A DNA stretch of 15,751 nucleotides from Nitrospirota bacterium (GCA_003229345.1 QIDN01000120.1:1-15751); one strand, 5' to 3'; positions 1 through 6,741 are shown, numbered from the stretch's first letter. The notes: a model not told the origin generated them from the sequence alone. Made by a program: numbers and translations.

Positions 1-1165
1 ATTTTATCAGATAATCCGGCAAAATACAGACAAAAGACAGGTAAATTGCCCCGTAAAAGGTCAACCTCGATAGAATCTGATCAATATAATCGGAAGTTTT
101 GTTCCCAGGACGAATTCCGGGGATAAAACCGCCGTTCTTTTTCATATTGTCCGCCACCTCCGTGGGATTGAAAATAACAGCCGTATAAAAATAACAAAAG
201 AAAAATATCGCGCTAATAAAAAACATGCTGTAAAGAAGCGTCCCCGGCTGCATAAGGCCCGCAAACTGCTGCATCAAGGGGACGTCGATAAACTGCGCCA
301 TCGTCGCCGGTAACATGATAATCGACGAGGCAAAAATCGGAGGAATAACCCCGGATGTATTCACCTTCAAGGGCAGATGAGTACTTTGCCCACCGTACAT
401 TTTGCGCCCCACCATGCGTTTCGCATATTGGATGGGGATACGCCTCTGCCCGCCTTCGGTAAACACAATGGCCCAGACCACACCCGCCATCAAAACCGTC
501 AGCAGCAGGACCACTAGAACGGACAACTCGCCGGTGCCCATCAGATCCATGGACATGAAAATCGCCGCAGGCGCCCCGGCCACGATGCCGGCAAAAATGA
601 TCAGCGAAATGCCGTTGCCGATACCCCGCTCGGTAATCTGTTCCCCGAGCCACATGATAAACGCGGTGCCGGCAGTCAGCGTTAAAACCGCCATCAATCG
701 GAAACTCCAACCAGGCTCTGGTACGATGGCCGCCCCGCCGGGGCTTTTCATGGCTTCCAACGCCACACTCATGCCGGTACCTTGGACCAAACTGATAACG
801 ATAGTGCCATACCGGGTGTACTGGGTAATTTTCTTCTGGCCCTGTTCGCCTTCCTTTTTCAGTTGTGCCAGGTGCGGAGACACGATGGTCATCAACTGCA
901 AAATAATGGAAGCGCTGATATAGGGCATAATCCCCAGCGCAAATATCGTCGCCCGGCTCAACGCGCCGCCGGAAAACATATCGAACATACCCATAATGGT
1001 GCCTTTGGTCTGCTCGAACAGTTCCGCAAGCGCGGCTCCATCGATTCCAGGGGTCGGAATGTGCGCGCCGATCCTGTAAACAATCAACACACCCAGTGTG
1101 AACAGAATCCGCCGCTTGAGCTCGGGAATTTTAAATAGGCTACCGAAACTCTCTGCGCCGCTCAT
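1..1165 (-). CDS. secY: Protein translocase subunit SecY (3' end beyond window)
   Basis: This is the central channel of the SecYEG translocon in the cytoplasmic membrane, which threads unfolded proteins out of the cytoplasm or into the membrane. The first 388 residues are open without a stop; the family is usually about 430–440 residues, so roughly 50 are missing. The N-terminus MSGAESFGSLFKIPELKRRI is the amphipathic start followed by TM1. Family signatures include GIMPYISASIILQLM in TM2, GEQITERGIGNGISLIIFAG, PIQYAKRMVGRKMYGGQ in the ribosome- and SecA-facing loop, and NPTEVADNMKKNGGFIPGIR, whose Arg352 matches the critical arginine (Arg357 in E. coli) of the next cytoplasmic loop. The ATG follows the rplO stop with no spacer and has no clear ribosome-binding site, which suggests translational coupling. 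Identity is certain; only the end is unseen. Confidence 0.97.
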   Translation of the reverse strand, partial: MSGAESFGSLFKIPELKRRILFTLGVLIVYRIGAHIPTPGIDGAALAELFEQTKGTIMGMFDMFSGGALSRATIFALGIMPYISASIILQLMTIVSPHLAQLKKEGEQGQKKITQYTRYGTIVISLVQGTGMSVALEAMKSPGGAAIVPEPGWSFRLMAVLTLTAGTAFIMWLGEQITERGIGNGISLIIFAGIVAGAPAAIFMSMDLMGTGELSVLVVLLLTVLMAGVVWAIVFTEGGQRRIPIQYAKRMVGRKMYGGQSTHLPLKVNTSGVIPPIFASSIIMLPATMAQFIDVPLMQQFAGLMQPGTLLYSMFFISAIFFFCYFYTAVIFNPTEVADNMKKNGGFIPGIRPGNKTSDYIDQILSRLTFYGAIYLSFVCILPDYLIK

Positions 1166-1606
1166 TTAAAGGACTACAGCCTTTCCCCCGGATTTTTCAA
1201 TTTTCTGCAACGCGGACTGACTGAACTTATGCGCATGAATCTCGACCGCTCCGGTCAACTCGCCATCGCCCAGCACCTTCACTGCTTTTAAATCTCGAAT
1301 TAATCCTTGTTCTTTCAAAACCTGAGGCGTCAGTGCGCCGTCCACTTTCAACTCTGCCAGGGACCTGAGATTCACCAAATCGTAAGACTTCTTAAAAATG
1401 TTGGTGAATCCACGCTTGGGAAGACGCCTTTGCAGCGGCATTTGGCCGCCTTCAAACCAGGGATGCGGCTTACCGCCAGAACGACTCTTCTGACCTTTCT
1501 GACCCCGTCCACAGGTTTTTCCCATACCGGACCCGGAACCTCTTCCCACTCGTTTTGGCTTTTTACGGGACCCAGGATTATTTTTTAAATTTGATAGGGT
1601 GATCAT
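1166..1606 (-). CDS. rplO: 50S ribosomal protein L15 (uL15)
   Basis: L15 is a late-assembling large-subunit protein that reaches into 23S rRNA with a long basic N-terminal arm. At 146 residues it has normal length. The glycine/lysine-rich arm spans residues 21–45 (GRGSGSGMGKTCGRGQKGQK) and is followed by FEGGQMPLQRRLPKRGF at 51–67, both hallmarks of the family. The globular C-terminal part has the usual LKEQGLI and VKVLGDGEL elements. The start is ATG with only a weak GGA upstream. The gene lies 22 nt after rpsE, where most bacteria have rpmD, and ends directly against the secY start codon, so L15 and SecY synthesis are probably coupled. Confidence 0.98.
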   Translation of the reverse strand: MITLSNLKNNPGSRKKPKRVGRGSGSGMGKTCGRGQKGQKSRSGGKPHPWFEGGQMPLQRRLPKRGFTNIFKKSYDLVNLRSLAELKVDGALTPQVLKEQGLIRDLKAVKVLGDGELTGAVEIHAHKFSQSALQKIEKSGGKAVVL

Positions 1607-1628
1607 ATTTTATAAATTCCAATCCAGT

Positions 1629-2132
1629 TCAGGCAGAGGACTTGGCCTCCACCGCTTTCTCCCGCGCCTTGGAAAACTGCTCCGCGTTACGCAGGGAAAC
1701 CAATCCATTGATGGTAGCCTTAACCACATTATGCGGATTATTGGTCCGAAGACATTTGGTCAGGATATCTTTGATTCCAACCGCCTCGAGAACCGCACGT
1801 ACAGCGCCACCGGCGATTAGTCCGGTCCCCCGGGAAGCAGGCCTCATCAAGACACGTCCAGCACCAAACTGCCCGATGATTTCGTGCGGGATGGTGGACC
1901 CATCCAGCGGAATCAAGACCTGGCTTTTCTTGGCCTTGTCAATCCCTTTGCGAATCGCCTCTGGCACCTCATTGGCTTTGCCGAGACCCCAGCCGACTTT
2001 GCCTTCGCGGTTGCCCACAACTACCAAGGCGCTGAAGCTGAACCGACGACCGCCCTTGACTACTTTGGCGACACGTTTGATCTTGACGACTTTATCTACC
2101 AGATCCTGTTGTTTTGCGTTTCGATCCTGCAA
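1629..2132 (-). CDS. rpsE: 30S ribosomal protein S5 (uS5), TTG start
   Basis: S5 lines the mRNA entry tunnel of the 30S subunit and, with S4 and S12, sets decoding accuracy; its N-terminal loop is the classic site of spectinomycin-resistance changes. The protein has 167 residues, as is usual. The double-stranded-RNA-binding-type N domain contains KGGRRFSFSALVVVG (26–40) and GKVGWGLGKANEVP (44–57). The C domain has RGTGLIAGGAVRAVLE (101–116). The start is a TTG codon, chosen because a perfect AGGAGGA lies 6 nt upstream (2139–2145) and no ATG or GTG fits in frame nearby. It follows rplR by 40 nt. No rpmD follows it. Confidence 0.97.
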   Translation of the reverse strand: MQDRNAKQQDLVDKVVKIKRVAKVVKGGRRFSFSALVVVGNREGKVGWGLGKANEVPEAIRKGIDKAKKSQVLIPLDGSTIPHEIIGQFGAGRVLMRPASRGTGLIAGGAVRAVLEAVGIKDILTKCLRTNNPHNVVKATINGLVSLRNAEQFSKAREKAVEAKSSA

Positions 2133-2138
2133 CGATAA

Positions 2139-2145
2139 TCCTCCT
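2139..2145 (-). promoter_or_regulatory. Strong Shine-Dalgarno that fixes the rpsE TTG start
   Basis: The minus strand reads AGGAGGA, then six bases (TTATCG), then TTG. This is a full match to the anti-Shine-Dalgarno sequence at good spacing, so it supports TTG at 2132 as the rpsE initiator. It is among the strongest ribosome-binding sites in the window and may compensate for the weak initiator codon. Confidence 0.85.
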
Positions 2146-2172
2146 GCTCGTCGGGTAGTTCACCCAGCGGGC

Positions 2173-2538
2173 TTAAAATTTAACTCCCTTTTCACGCACT
2201 GCATCGGCCAGCGCCTTGACGCGTCCGGCATAAATGAATCCATTGCGATCGTAATACACTTCCTTGATACCCTGTTGAGCGGCTTTTTCGCCCAGCAAAG
2301 CACCGACCAATACGGCGGCTTTGATGTTGCCACCGTATTTCATCTGGTCACGGAAGGCCTGGGAAGCGGTAGACTCCGCAACCAGGGTTTTGCGTTCCTG
2401 ATCGTTCACGATCTGCGCATAAATATGCTTGGCGCTTTTGAACACCGTAAGACGCAGTTTCTCCGGATGGCGCTGAGTTTTGGTCTTCACGCGCTGCTTG
2501 CGATGGTGCCGGAGGCGGCGGCGTAATGTCGTTTTCAT
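2173..2538 (-). CDS. rplR: 50S ribosomal protein L18 (uL18)
   Basis: L18 binds 5S rRNA together with L5 and helps anchor the central protuberance of the large subunit. At 121 residues it is full length. The basic N-terminus (LRRRLRHHRKQRVK) leads into the fold RLTVFKSAKHIYAQIVNDQ, and the C-terminus has the conserved YYDRNGFIYAGRVKALADAV pattern ending in REKGVKF. The start is ATG with AAGG about ten bases upstream. It lies 12 nt after rplF and 40 nt before rpsE, the standard spc position. Nothing is unusual and identification is secure. Confidence 0.98.
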   Translation of the reverse strand: MKTTLRRRLRHHRKQRVKTKTQRHPEKLRLTVFKSAKHIYAQIVNDQERKTLVAESTASQAFRDQMKYGGNIKAAVLVGALLGEKAAQQGIKEVYYDRNGFIYAGRVKALADAVREKGVKF

Positions 2539-2550
2539 AATTGATGTACC

Positions 2551-3099
2551 TTATTTAGCCGTACCAGCAGCTTTCCCTGCTTTTCTCCGGATTCGCTCAC
2601 CTGCATACATCACCCCTTTGCCTTTATACGGCTCCGGGGGACGGAACTTCCGGATTTCTGCGGATACCTGCCCTACTTGTTGTTTATCGGTTCCTTTGAT
2701 TTTGATGGTATTTGCTTTGGAATCGACTTCGAATTCTATCCCTTTAGGTGCGGAGTATTTCACGGGATGGGAGAACCCCAGTTGCATCACCAGGTCCTTC
2801 CCTTTCAAATCCACTTTGTACCCCACGCCGACAATATTGAGTTGTTTTAAAAATCCTTCTGAGACGCCGGTGACCATATTACTGAGCAACGCCCGGGTCA
2901 ATCCGTGCAGAGCCCTATTGGTCCGATTATCGTCTGGCCGGCTCACCACAAGCTGCCCATCTGCAGATTCGATTTTCATGTTCGAATCAAATTCGCGCTC
3001 AAGCTCGCCTTTGGAACCTTTGACGTGCACCTTGGATCCAGTGATCTTGATCTCAACCCCAGAGGGGATGACTATTGGTTTTCTACCGACTCTCGACAT
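2551..3099 (-). CDS. rplF: 50S ribosomal protein L6 (uL6)
   Basis: L6 sits near the sarcin–ricin loop and the factor-binding site of the 50S subunit. The protein is 182 residues with the duplicated L6 fold: MSRVGRKPIVIPSGVEI at the start and the diagnostic PPEPYKGKGVMYAGERIRRK at residues 154–173. The frame is open upstream to 3213, but the start is placed at 3099. There MSRVGRKPI is the normal family N-terminus, AAAGGGAA lies just upstream, and the gap from the rpsH stop is 10 nt; the longer version would overlap the rpsH coding region. Standard spc-operon member. Confidence 0.98.
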   Translation of the reverse strand: MSRVGRKPIVIPSGVEIKITGSKVHVKGSKGELEREFDSNMKIESADGQLVVSRPDDNRTNRALHGLTRALLSNMVTGVSEGFLKQLNIVGVGYKVDLKGKDLVMQLGFSHPVKYSAPKGIEFEVDSKANTIKIKGTDKQQVGQVSAEIRKFRPPEPYKGKGVMYAGERIRRKAGKAAGTAK

Positions 3100-3109
3100 A
3101 TTCCCTTTC

Positions 3110-3505
3110 TTACCAGACGTATCCCAACACTTCGCCCCCGACCCCTTTTTCACGGCAGACGCCATCGGTAACCACTCCGGAGGAGGTAGAGACAATAGCG
3201 ACTCCCAATCCATTTAACACTTTTGGAATCGTATCTTTATTAACATAGACCCTGCGGCCCGGCTTACTAATGCGCCTAATTCCGCGAATAGAAGACTCCC
3301 CTTCTTTGTATTTCAGGTAAATCCGGAGCCAGCCCTGCTTATTATCCTCTGCCACTTTAAAATTCTTGATAAACCCCTCATCGCGCAGAATTTCCACAAT
3401 CCGAACCTTCATCTTGGAATTCGGAATATCCACCTTGGGGTGCTCCGCCCGAATGGCGTTTCTAATTCTTGTAAATAAATCCGCTATGGGATCGGTCATT
3501 GACAT
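3110..3505 (-). CDS. rpsH: 30S ribosomal protein S8 (uS8)
   Basis: S8 is a primary binder of 16S rRNA helix 21 and is essential for central-domain assembly. In E. coli it is also the translational repressor of the spc operon. The 131-residue product opens MSMTDPIADLFTRIRNA and closes with the family signature spanning residues 106–131 (STSSGVVTDG, then GVGGEVLGYVW). The frame extends upstream to 3613 through the rpsN coding region, but that part resembles nothing in the family. The start at 3505 has AGGAGA about 11 nt upstream; an ATG two codons later (3499) is the only real alternative. rpsN ends 31 nt before it and rplF starts 10 nt after it. Confidence 0.97.
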   Translation of the reverse strand: MSMTDPIADLFTRIRNAIRAEHPKVDIPNSKMKVRIVEILRDEGFIKNFKVAEDNKQGWLRIYLKYKEGESSIRGIRRISKPGRRVYVNKDTIPKVLNGLGVAIVSTSSGVVTDGVCREKGVGGEVLGYVW

Positions 3506-3536
3506 AATGCAATCTGTCTCCTGATTCGTTTTCCGT

Positions 3537-3722
3537 TTACCAACTGGACTTGGTGACTCCGGGAATTTCTCCCAGAAGCGCCCGTGTTCGGAAGCAGATG
3601 CGGCACAACCCAAACTTTCTCAGGTAGGCGCGCGGCCGTCCGCAAACATTACAACGGCTGTATTCACGAACTTTGAACTTTTGCTTTCGATTGGCTTTGG
3701 CGACTAAACTTTTCTTGGCCAT
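3537..3722 (-). CDS. rpsN: 30S ribosomal protein S14, zinc-binding (type Z)
   Basis: S14 is a head protein of the 30S subunit and contacts 16S rRNA near the A- and P-site region. This is the short form of 61 residues with four cysteines, C24-x2-C27 and C40-x2-C43, which bind a structural zinc. Gammaproteobacteria typically have a longer, cysteine-free form of about 100 residues. The ending ALLGEIPGVTKSSW is characteristic of the type Z family. The start is ATG with CTGGAG six to seven bases upstream. It sits between rplE (22 nt) and rpsH (31 nt) as expected. Organisms with only the zinc form can be sensitive to zinc limitation unless a cysteine-free paralogue exists elsewhere; none is in this window. 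Confidence 0.98.
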   Translation of the reverse strand: MAKKSLVAKANRKQKFKVREYSRCNVCGRPRAYLRKFGLCRICFRTRALLGEIPGVTKSSW

Positions 3723-3744
3723 GCTTGACTCCAGGTTCCGCCGG

Positions 3745-4284
3745 TCAGTTCCGGATCGGAAACCCCATCGTTTTCAGTAACACCTTACCCGCTTCATCTG
3801 TTTCGGCGGAGGTGCAGATAGTAATATTCATCCCCTTGATATGCTCGACCTTGTCGAAGTCGATCTCCGGGAAGATCAATTGCTCTTTCAGGCCGATGGT
3901 GTAGTTGCCCCGACCATCGAACGCCTTGGGAGGCAGTCCCTTAAAATCTCTTACGCGTGGCAAGGCGAAACCCACCAATCGCTCAAAAAACTCGTACATA
4001 CGGTTGCCGCGCAGAGTGACCCGAACACCGATCGGCACCCCTTCCCGTAGCTTGAAGTTCGAGATAGCCTTCTTGGAGCGGGTCACCACGGGTTGTTGAC
4101 CGGTAATGATCCGTAACTGCTCCACGCCCGCATCAATCAACTTGCCGTTTTGCAGGGCCTCGCCCAACCCCATATTGACGACAATTTTATCCAGCCGGGG
4201 AACCTGCATGACATTCTTCAATCCGAGGTCCTTCTGGATTTGGCTCCTGTGTTTTTCGTTATATACTTTTTTTAAATTCGCCAT
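3745..4284 (-). CDS. rplE: 50S ribosomal protein L5 (uL5)
   Basis: L5 binds 5S rRNA with L18 and forms the bridge between the central protuberance and S13 in the 30S head; it also touches P-site tRNA. The protein has 179 residues, the normal length. Diagnostic stretches are KIVVNMGLGEA (33–43), TGQQPVVTRSKKAISNFKLR (61–80) and GVRVTLRGNRMYEFF (86 onward). The C-terminus has the family pattern HIKGMNITICTSA and ends GFPIRN. The start is ATG, 30 nt after the rplX stop. A short hairpin spans that gap, which is the region where S8 represses translation in E. coli; whether that applies here is unknown. Confidence 0.98.
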   Translation of the reverse strand: MANLKKVYNEKHRSQIQKDLGLKNVMQVPRLDKIVVNMGLGEALQNGKLIDAGVEQLRIITGQQPVVTRSKKAISNFKLREGVPIGVRVTLRGNRMYEFFERLVGFALPRVRDFKGLPPKAFDGRGNYTIGLKEQLIFPEIDFDKVEHIKGMNITICTSAETDEAGKVLLKTMGFPIRN

Positions 4285-4301
4285 AATTCCTGGTTTTTCG
4301 C

Positions 4302-4316
4302 AATCCCGCTGGGACT
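4302..4316 (-). other. Short hairpin at the rplX stop / rplE leader
   Basis: The minus strand reads AGTCCCAGCGGGATT. The two arms TCCC and GGGA pair perfectly around an AGC loop, extendable by a G·U and an A-U pair to six base pairs. It overlaps the rplX stop codon and lies about 17 nt upstream of the rplE ATG. No U-run follows directly, so it is not a standard terminator. A role in translational control of rplE is only a possibility, and a stem this short can arise by chance. Confidence 0.35.
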
Positions 4317-4647
4317 ACCCTTTATCCATTACTTCGCCACATTTAACACAGACACGCACCCGCTTGCCATCTTCCAGCTTCTTGCGTTTGATCCGTACCC
4401 CTTTGCCGCATTTATCACACACCAGCAGAACGTTGGAAATGGCCAACATCCCTTCCTTTTCAACAATGCCGCCCTGCTTGTTCTGCGCGCTGGGCTTGGT
4501 GTGCCTTTTCAGCATGTTCAATTTTTCGACAGTGAGCCTTCCATCGTTGGGAAATAACGCCAGGATTTTTCCTTTTTTACCTTTTTCCCGCCCGGCGATG
4601 ACTTCCACGATGTCATCTTTTTTTAATTTGAGTTTGATCGCACTCAT
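4315..4647 (-). CDS. rplX: 50S ribosomal protein L24 (uL24) with C-terminal zinc ribbon
   Basis: L24 is an early assembly initiator of the 50S subunit and lies near the peptide exit. The 110-residue protein begins with a KOW-type motif (DDIVEVIAGREKGKKGKIL, residues 11–29) and keeps the KRHTKPSAQNKQGGI segment at 47–61. Its C-terminus adds a four-cysteine ribbon, C77-x2-C80 and C100-x2-C103, which probably binds zinc; this form occurs in several bacterial phyla and is absent from E. coli. The ATG overlaps the rplN stop by one base (TAATG). A GGAGGT inside the rplN coding end (4654–4659) sits 6 nt upstream, so the two genes are tightly coupled. Confidence 0.97.
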   Translation of the reverse strand: MSAIKLKLKKDDIVEVIAGREKGKKGKILALFPNDGRLTVEKLNMLKRHTKPSAQNKQGGIVEKEGMLAISNVLLVCDKCGKGVRIKRKKLEDGKRVRVCVKCGEVMDKG

Positions 4648-5015
4648 TACAATACCTCCGGCGCAAGCGACAGGATTTTCAAGTATTTTTTGGCTCTCAA
4701 CTCGCGTGCCACGGGACCGAAAATACGGGTACCCACCGGCTCTTTTGCGTCGTTGATCAGCACGGCGCCATTGGAATCGAATTTAATATAACTGCCATCC
4801 GGACGCCGGATTTCCTTCCGGGTACGAACCACCACGGCTTTTCTCACATCACCCTTTTTAATCTGGCTTTGCGGTTCGCATTCCTTCACCGCCACCACGA
4901 TAATGTCGCCGACTGAAGCATACCGACGCCCCGTACCACCTAGAACCTTGATGCACTGCACCTTTTTGGCTCCGGAGTTATCCGCTACTTCCATGACTGT
5001 TCTTAATTGGATCAT
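4647..5015 (-). CDS. rplN: 50S ribosomal protein L14 (uL14)
   Basis: L14 lies on the intersubunit face of the 50S, contacts 16S rRNA and is the binding site of the silencing factor RsfS in species that have it. At exactly 122 residues it has the family length. It opens MIQLRTVMEVADNSGAKK with the DNSGAKK motif at 12–18 and Cys21, and closes with GTRIFGPVARELR at 95–107 and LKILSLAPEVL. The start is ATG, 15 nt after rpsQ; the upstream ribosome-binding site is weak. It is the first gene of the classical spc block, but no promoter is recognisable in the 15-nt gap, so it is probably transcribed with the S10 block. Confidence 0.98.
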   Translation of the reverse strand: MIQLRTVMEVADNSGAKKVQCIKVLGGTGRRYASVGDIIVVAVKECEPQSQIKKGDVRKAVVVRTRKEIRRPDGSYIKFDSNGAVLINDAKEPVGTRIFGPVARELRAKKYLKILSLAPEVL

Positions 5016-5030
5016 AGTTATTCTATCCGG

Positions 5031-5300
5031 CTAAACCGCTTGCGCTGCCTTTAGAACCTTCTCGAGATTCCAACGTTTGGTTTTGCTCAACGGTCTCACT
5101 TCCCGCATGGAGATGAAATCCCCGACCGAGCATTCGTTCTTCTCGTCATGGCATCTGAACTTTTTGGTCCGCTTGACCACCTTCTTGAAGGTGCGGTGGA
5201 TAAACTTACGCTCCACCGAAACCACGACCGTTTTATCCATCTTGTTACTCACGACGGTTCCCGTAATTACTTTTTTATTTTTTGCGACTTCCTGGCTCAA
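5031..5300 (-). CDS. rpsQ: 30S ribosomal protein S17 (uS17), TTG start
   Basis: S17 is a primary 16S rRNA binder with an OB fold, needed for early 30S assembly. The product has 89 residues. Core motifs are VITGTVVSNKMDKTVVV (11–27), VKRTKKFRCHDE, GDFISMREVRPLSKTKRW (to residue 77) and the C-terminal helix. The initiator is TTG at 5300. GGAGGT lies at 5304–5309, only three bases before it, a compressed spacing, but no ATG, GTG or other TTG exists in frame between the rpmC stop and this point. It lies 33 nt after rpmC and is the last gene of the S10 block. Confidence 0.95.
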   Translation of the reverse strand: MSQEVAKNKKVITGTVVSNKMDKTVVVSVERKFIHRTFKKVVKRTKKFRCHDEKNECSVGDFISMREVRPLSKTKRWNLEKVLKAAQAV

Positions 5301-5333
5301 TGGACCTCCACGAACATTTTCAATCGTATTGAA

Positions 5334-5585
5334 TTATTTTTTATCCGTTGCTTTTTTACTCTCTTGTTCTTTTTTAGCTTCAGCGGGCTTGGCCTCGGTC
5401 TCCAGTTGATTACTTTGCAGAGTCAAAATCCGGGCAATATCGCGCCGCATATATTTCAACCGACCGGGATTCTCGATTTTCCCCATAGCCAGCTGGAACT
5501 TCAAATTAAAATATTCTTCGCGCAGGTCGCCTATTTTTTCTCCGCGCTCTTTTTCCGAAAGCTCTTTTATGTCCTGCATCTTCAT
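5334..5585 (-). CDS. rpmC: 50S ribosomal protein L29 (uL29) with extended charged tail
   Basis: L29 sits at the polypeptide exit beside L23 and forms part of the docking site for trigger factor and SRP. Residues 1–61 form the normal two-helix hairpin, with the motif EEYFNLKFQLAMGKIENPGR (23–42) and RRDIARILT (47–55). Residues 62–83 are an added tail made almost only of Glu, Lys and Ala (for example KPAEAKKEQESKKATDKK). Most bacterial L29 proteins end near residue 60–70, so the tail is an extension. The start is ATG with AGGA eight bases upstream; an in-frame ATG two codons later is less well placed. Gaps are 22 nt to rplP and 33 nt to rpsQ. Confidence 0.96.
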   Translation of the reverse strand: MKMQDIKELSEKERGEKIGDLREEYFNLKFQLAMGKIENPGRLKYMRRDIARILTLQSNQLETEAKPAEAKKEQESKKATDKK

Positions 5586-5607
5586 AATCGCAATCCTACT
5601 TCCTTAT

Positions 5608-6018
5608 TTATTGACCACCAACCACAAACCGGGTCGGGACCGAAAGCTTATGCGATGCCAGCCGGAAAGCTTCCTTCGCTACCTCTTCCTCTACACCCGC
5701 CATTTCATACAAAATGCGTCCCGGCTTGACCACCGCCACCCAGAACTCCGGATTGCCTTTTCCTTTACCCATGCGGGTTTCCGCCGGCTTCTTGGAGATG
5801 GGCTTGTCCGGAAAAATGCGGAGCCAAATTTTACCGCCACGCTTGACGTGGCGGGTCATGGCAATACGTGCCGCTTCAATCTGGCGGTTAGTGATCCAAC
5901 CGCACGCCAGCGCCTGCAATCCATATTCACCGAAACTGACCGTGCCGCCACGGTACGCTGTTCCGCGCATTTTGCCTTTATGGCGTTTCCGGTATTTAAC
6001 TTTTTTGGGCATCAACAT
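5608..6018 (-). CDS. rplP: 50S ribosomal protein L16 (uL16)
   Basis: L16 is a late-joining 50S protein at the A-site side of the peptidyl-transferase centre and helps position tRNA. The 136-residue protein opens MLMPKKVKYRKRHKGKMRG, the usual bacterial N-terminus, then has FGEYGLQALACGWITNRQIE (29–48) and KPAETRMGKGKG (77–88). Arg82 aligns with the arginine that is hydroxylated in E. coli (Arg81). The start is the ATG at 6018 with AGGAG ten bases upstream; the third-codon ATG at 6012 would give MPKK and cannot be excluded. It follows rpsC by 27 nt. Confidence 0.97.
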   Translation of the reverse strand: MLMPKKVKYRKRHKGKMRGTAYRGGTVSFGEYGLQALACGWITNRQIEAARIAMTRHVKRGGKIWLRIFPDKPISKKPAETRMGKGKGNPEFWVAVVKPGRILYEMAGVEEEVAKEAFRLASHKLSVPTRFVVGGQ

Positions 6019-6045
6019 GATGCAAACTCTCCTGTAAAATCGATC

Positions 6046-6726
6046 TTAGGACTTGCCTTTTTCGCTGACTTCTTCTTTCCCCATCGGTACCCCGGGTTTT
6101 TCAAAAATCTCACCCTTATAAACCCAGACCTTGATACCGATAATCCCGTAAGTCGTCAGGGCTTCCGCGGTTCCGTAATCGATATCGGCCCGTAAGGTAT
6201 GCAACGGCACCCGACCTTCCCGGTACCATTCACTCCGGGCAATCTCATGTCCACCCAGTCGGCCAGAACATCGAATTTTAATGCCCAGCGCACCAAACCG
6301 CAGAGAGGACTGAACGCTTTTTTTCATGGCCCGCCGAAAGGAAATTCGCTTTACCAACTGCAGGGCGATGTTCTGCGCCACTAGACTGGCATCCAACTCG
6401 GCTCGACGTATTTCCTTAATATTCAAGTTCACTTGCTTGCCGCCGATGATGCGTTGCAGCTCTTCTTTCAACCGATCCACTTCCAAGCCCTTTTTACCGA
6501 TGATGATCCCCGGTCGGGCGGTATGAATATTGATGCGAATCCGGTTGGCGGAGCGCTCAATTTCCAGATTGGCGATTCCCGCATGGGACAGGTTTTTTCT
6601 CAGAAAATTCCGGATCTTGATATCTTCCTGAAGCAATTCTGGAAAATCTCTTTTACCAAACCAGTTGGACTTCCAGGGCTTGTTGATCCCCAATCTAAAT
6701 CCGTACGGATGTACTTTTTGTCCCAC
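6046..6726 (-). CDS. rpsC: 30S ribosomal protein S3 (uS3), GTG start
   Basis: S3 is a head protein of the 30S subunit that, with S4 and S5, forms the mRNA entry pore and its helicase activity. The product has 226 residues. It opens MGQKVHPYGFRLGINKPWKS, carries a KH domain with GXXG at 77–80 (GKKG in RPGIIIGKKG), and has FRRAMK at 130–135, where Arg131, Arg132 and Lys135 match the helicase residues of E. coli S3. The C domain includes SGRLGGHEIARSEWYREGR and IGIKVWVYKGEI. The initiator is GTG with GGAG seven bases upstream. It is 15 nt after rplV and 27 nt before rplP. Confidence 0.97.
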   Translation of the reverse strand: MGQKVHPYGFRLGINKPWKSNWFGKRDFPELLQEDIKIRNFLRKNLSHAGIANLEIERSANRIRINIHTARPGIIIGKKGLEVDRLKEELQRIIGGKQVNLNIKEIRRAELDASLVAQNIALQLVKRISFRRAMKKSVQSSLRFGALGIKIRCSGRLGGHEIARSEWYREGRVPLHTLRADIDYGTAEALTTYGIIGIKVWVYKGEIFEKPGVPMGKEEVSEKGKS

Positions 6727-6741
6727 GTAATTTCTCCGAAT

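Noticed and set aside
213..710. Minus-strand open frame of 165 codons within the secY region
   Set aside because: It lies in a different frame of the same strand. The secY frame is continuous from 1165 to position 2 with all family motifs, so this is an out-of-frame shadow and not evidence of a frameshift.
1642..2526. Long plus-strand open frame (294 codons) opposite rpsE and rplR
   Set aside because: It is antisense to two clearly real ribosomal protein genes, has no recognisable protein features or ribosome-binding site, and reflects the codon bias of the genes on the other strand.
3506..3613. Upstream-extended start for rpsH
   Set aside because: The 36 extra codons overlap the rpsN coding region and do not match S8; MSMTDPIADLF at 3505 is the family N-terminus.
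5148..5729. Plus-strand open frame of 193 codons opposite rpsQ, rpmC and rplP
   Set aside because: Crosses three real minus-strand genes and is rich in Phe/Leu/His from reverse-complemented Lys/Glu codons; no sign of a real protein.
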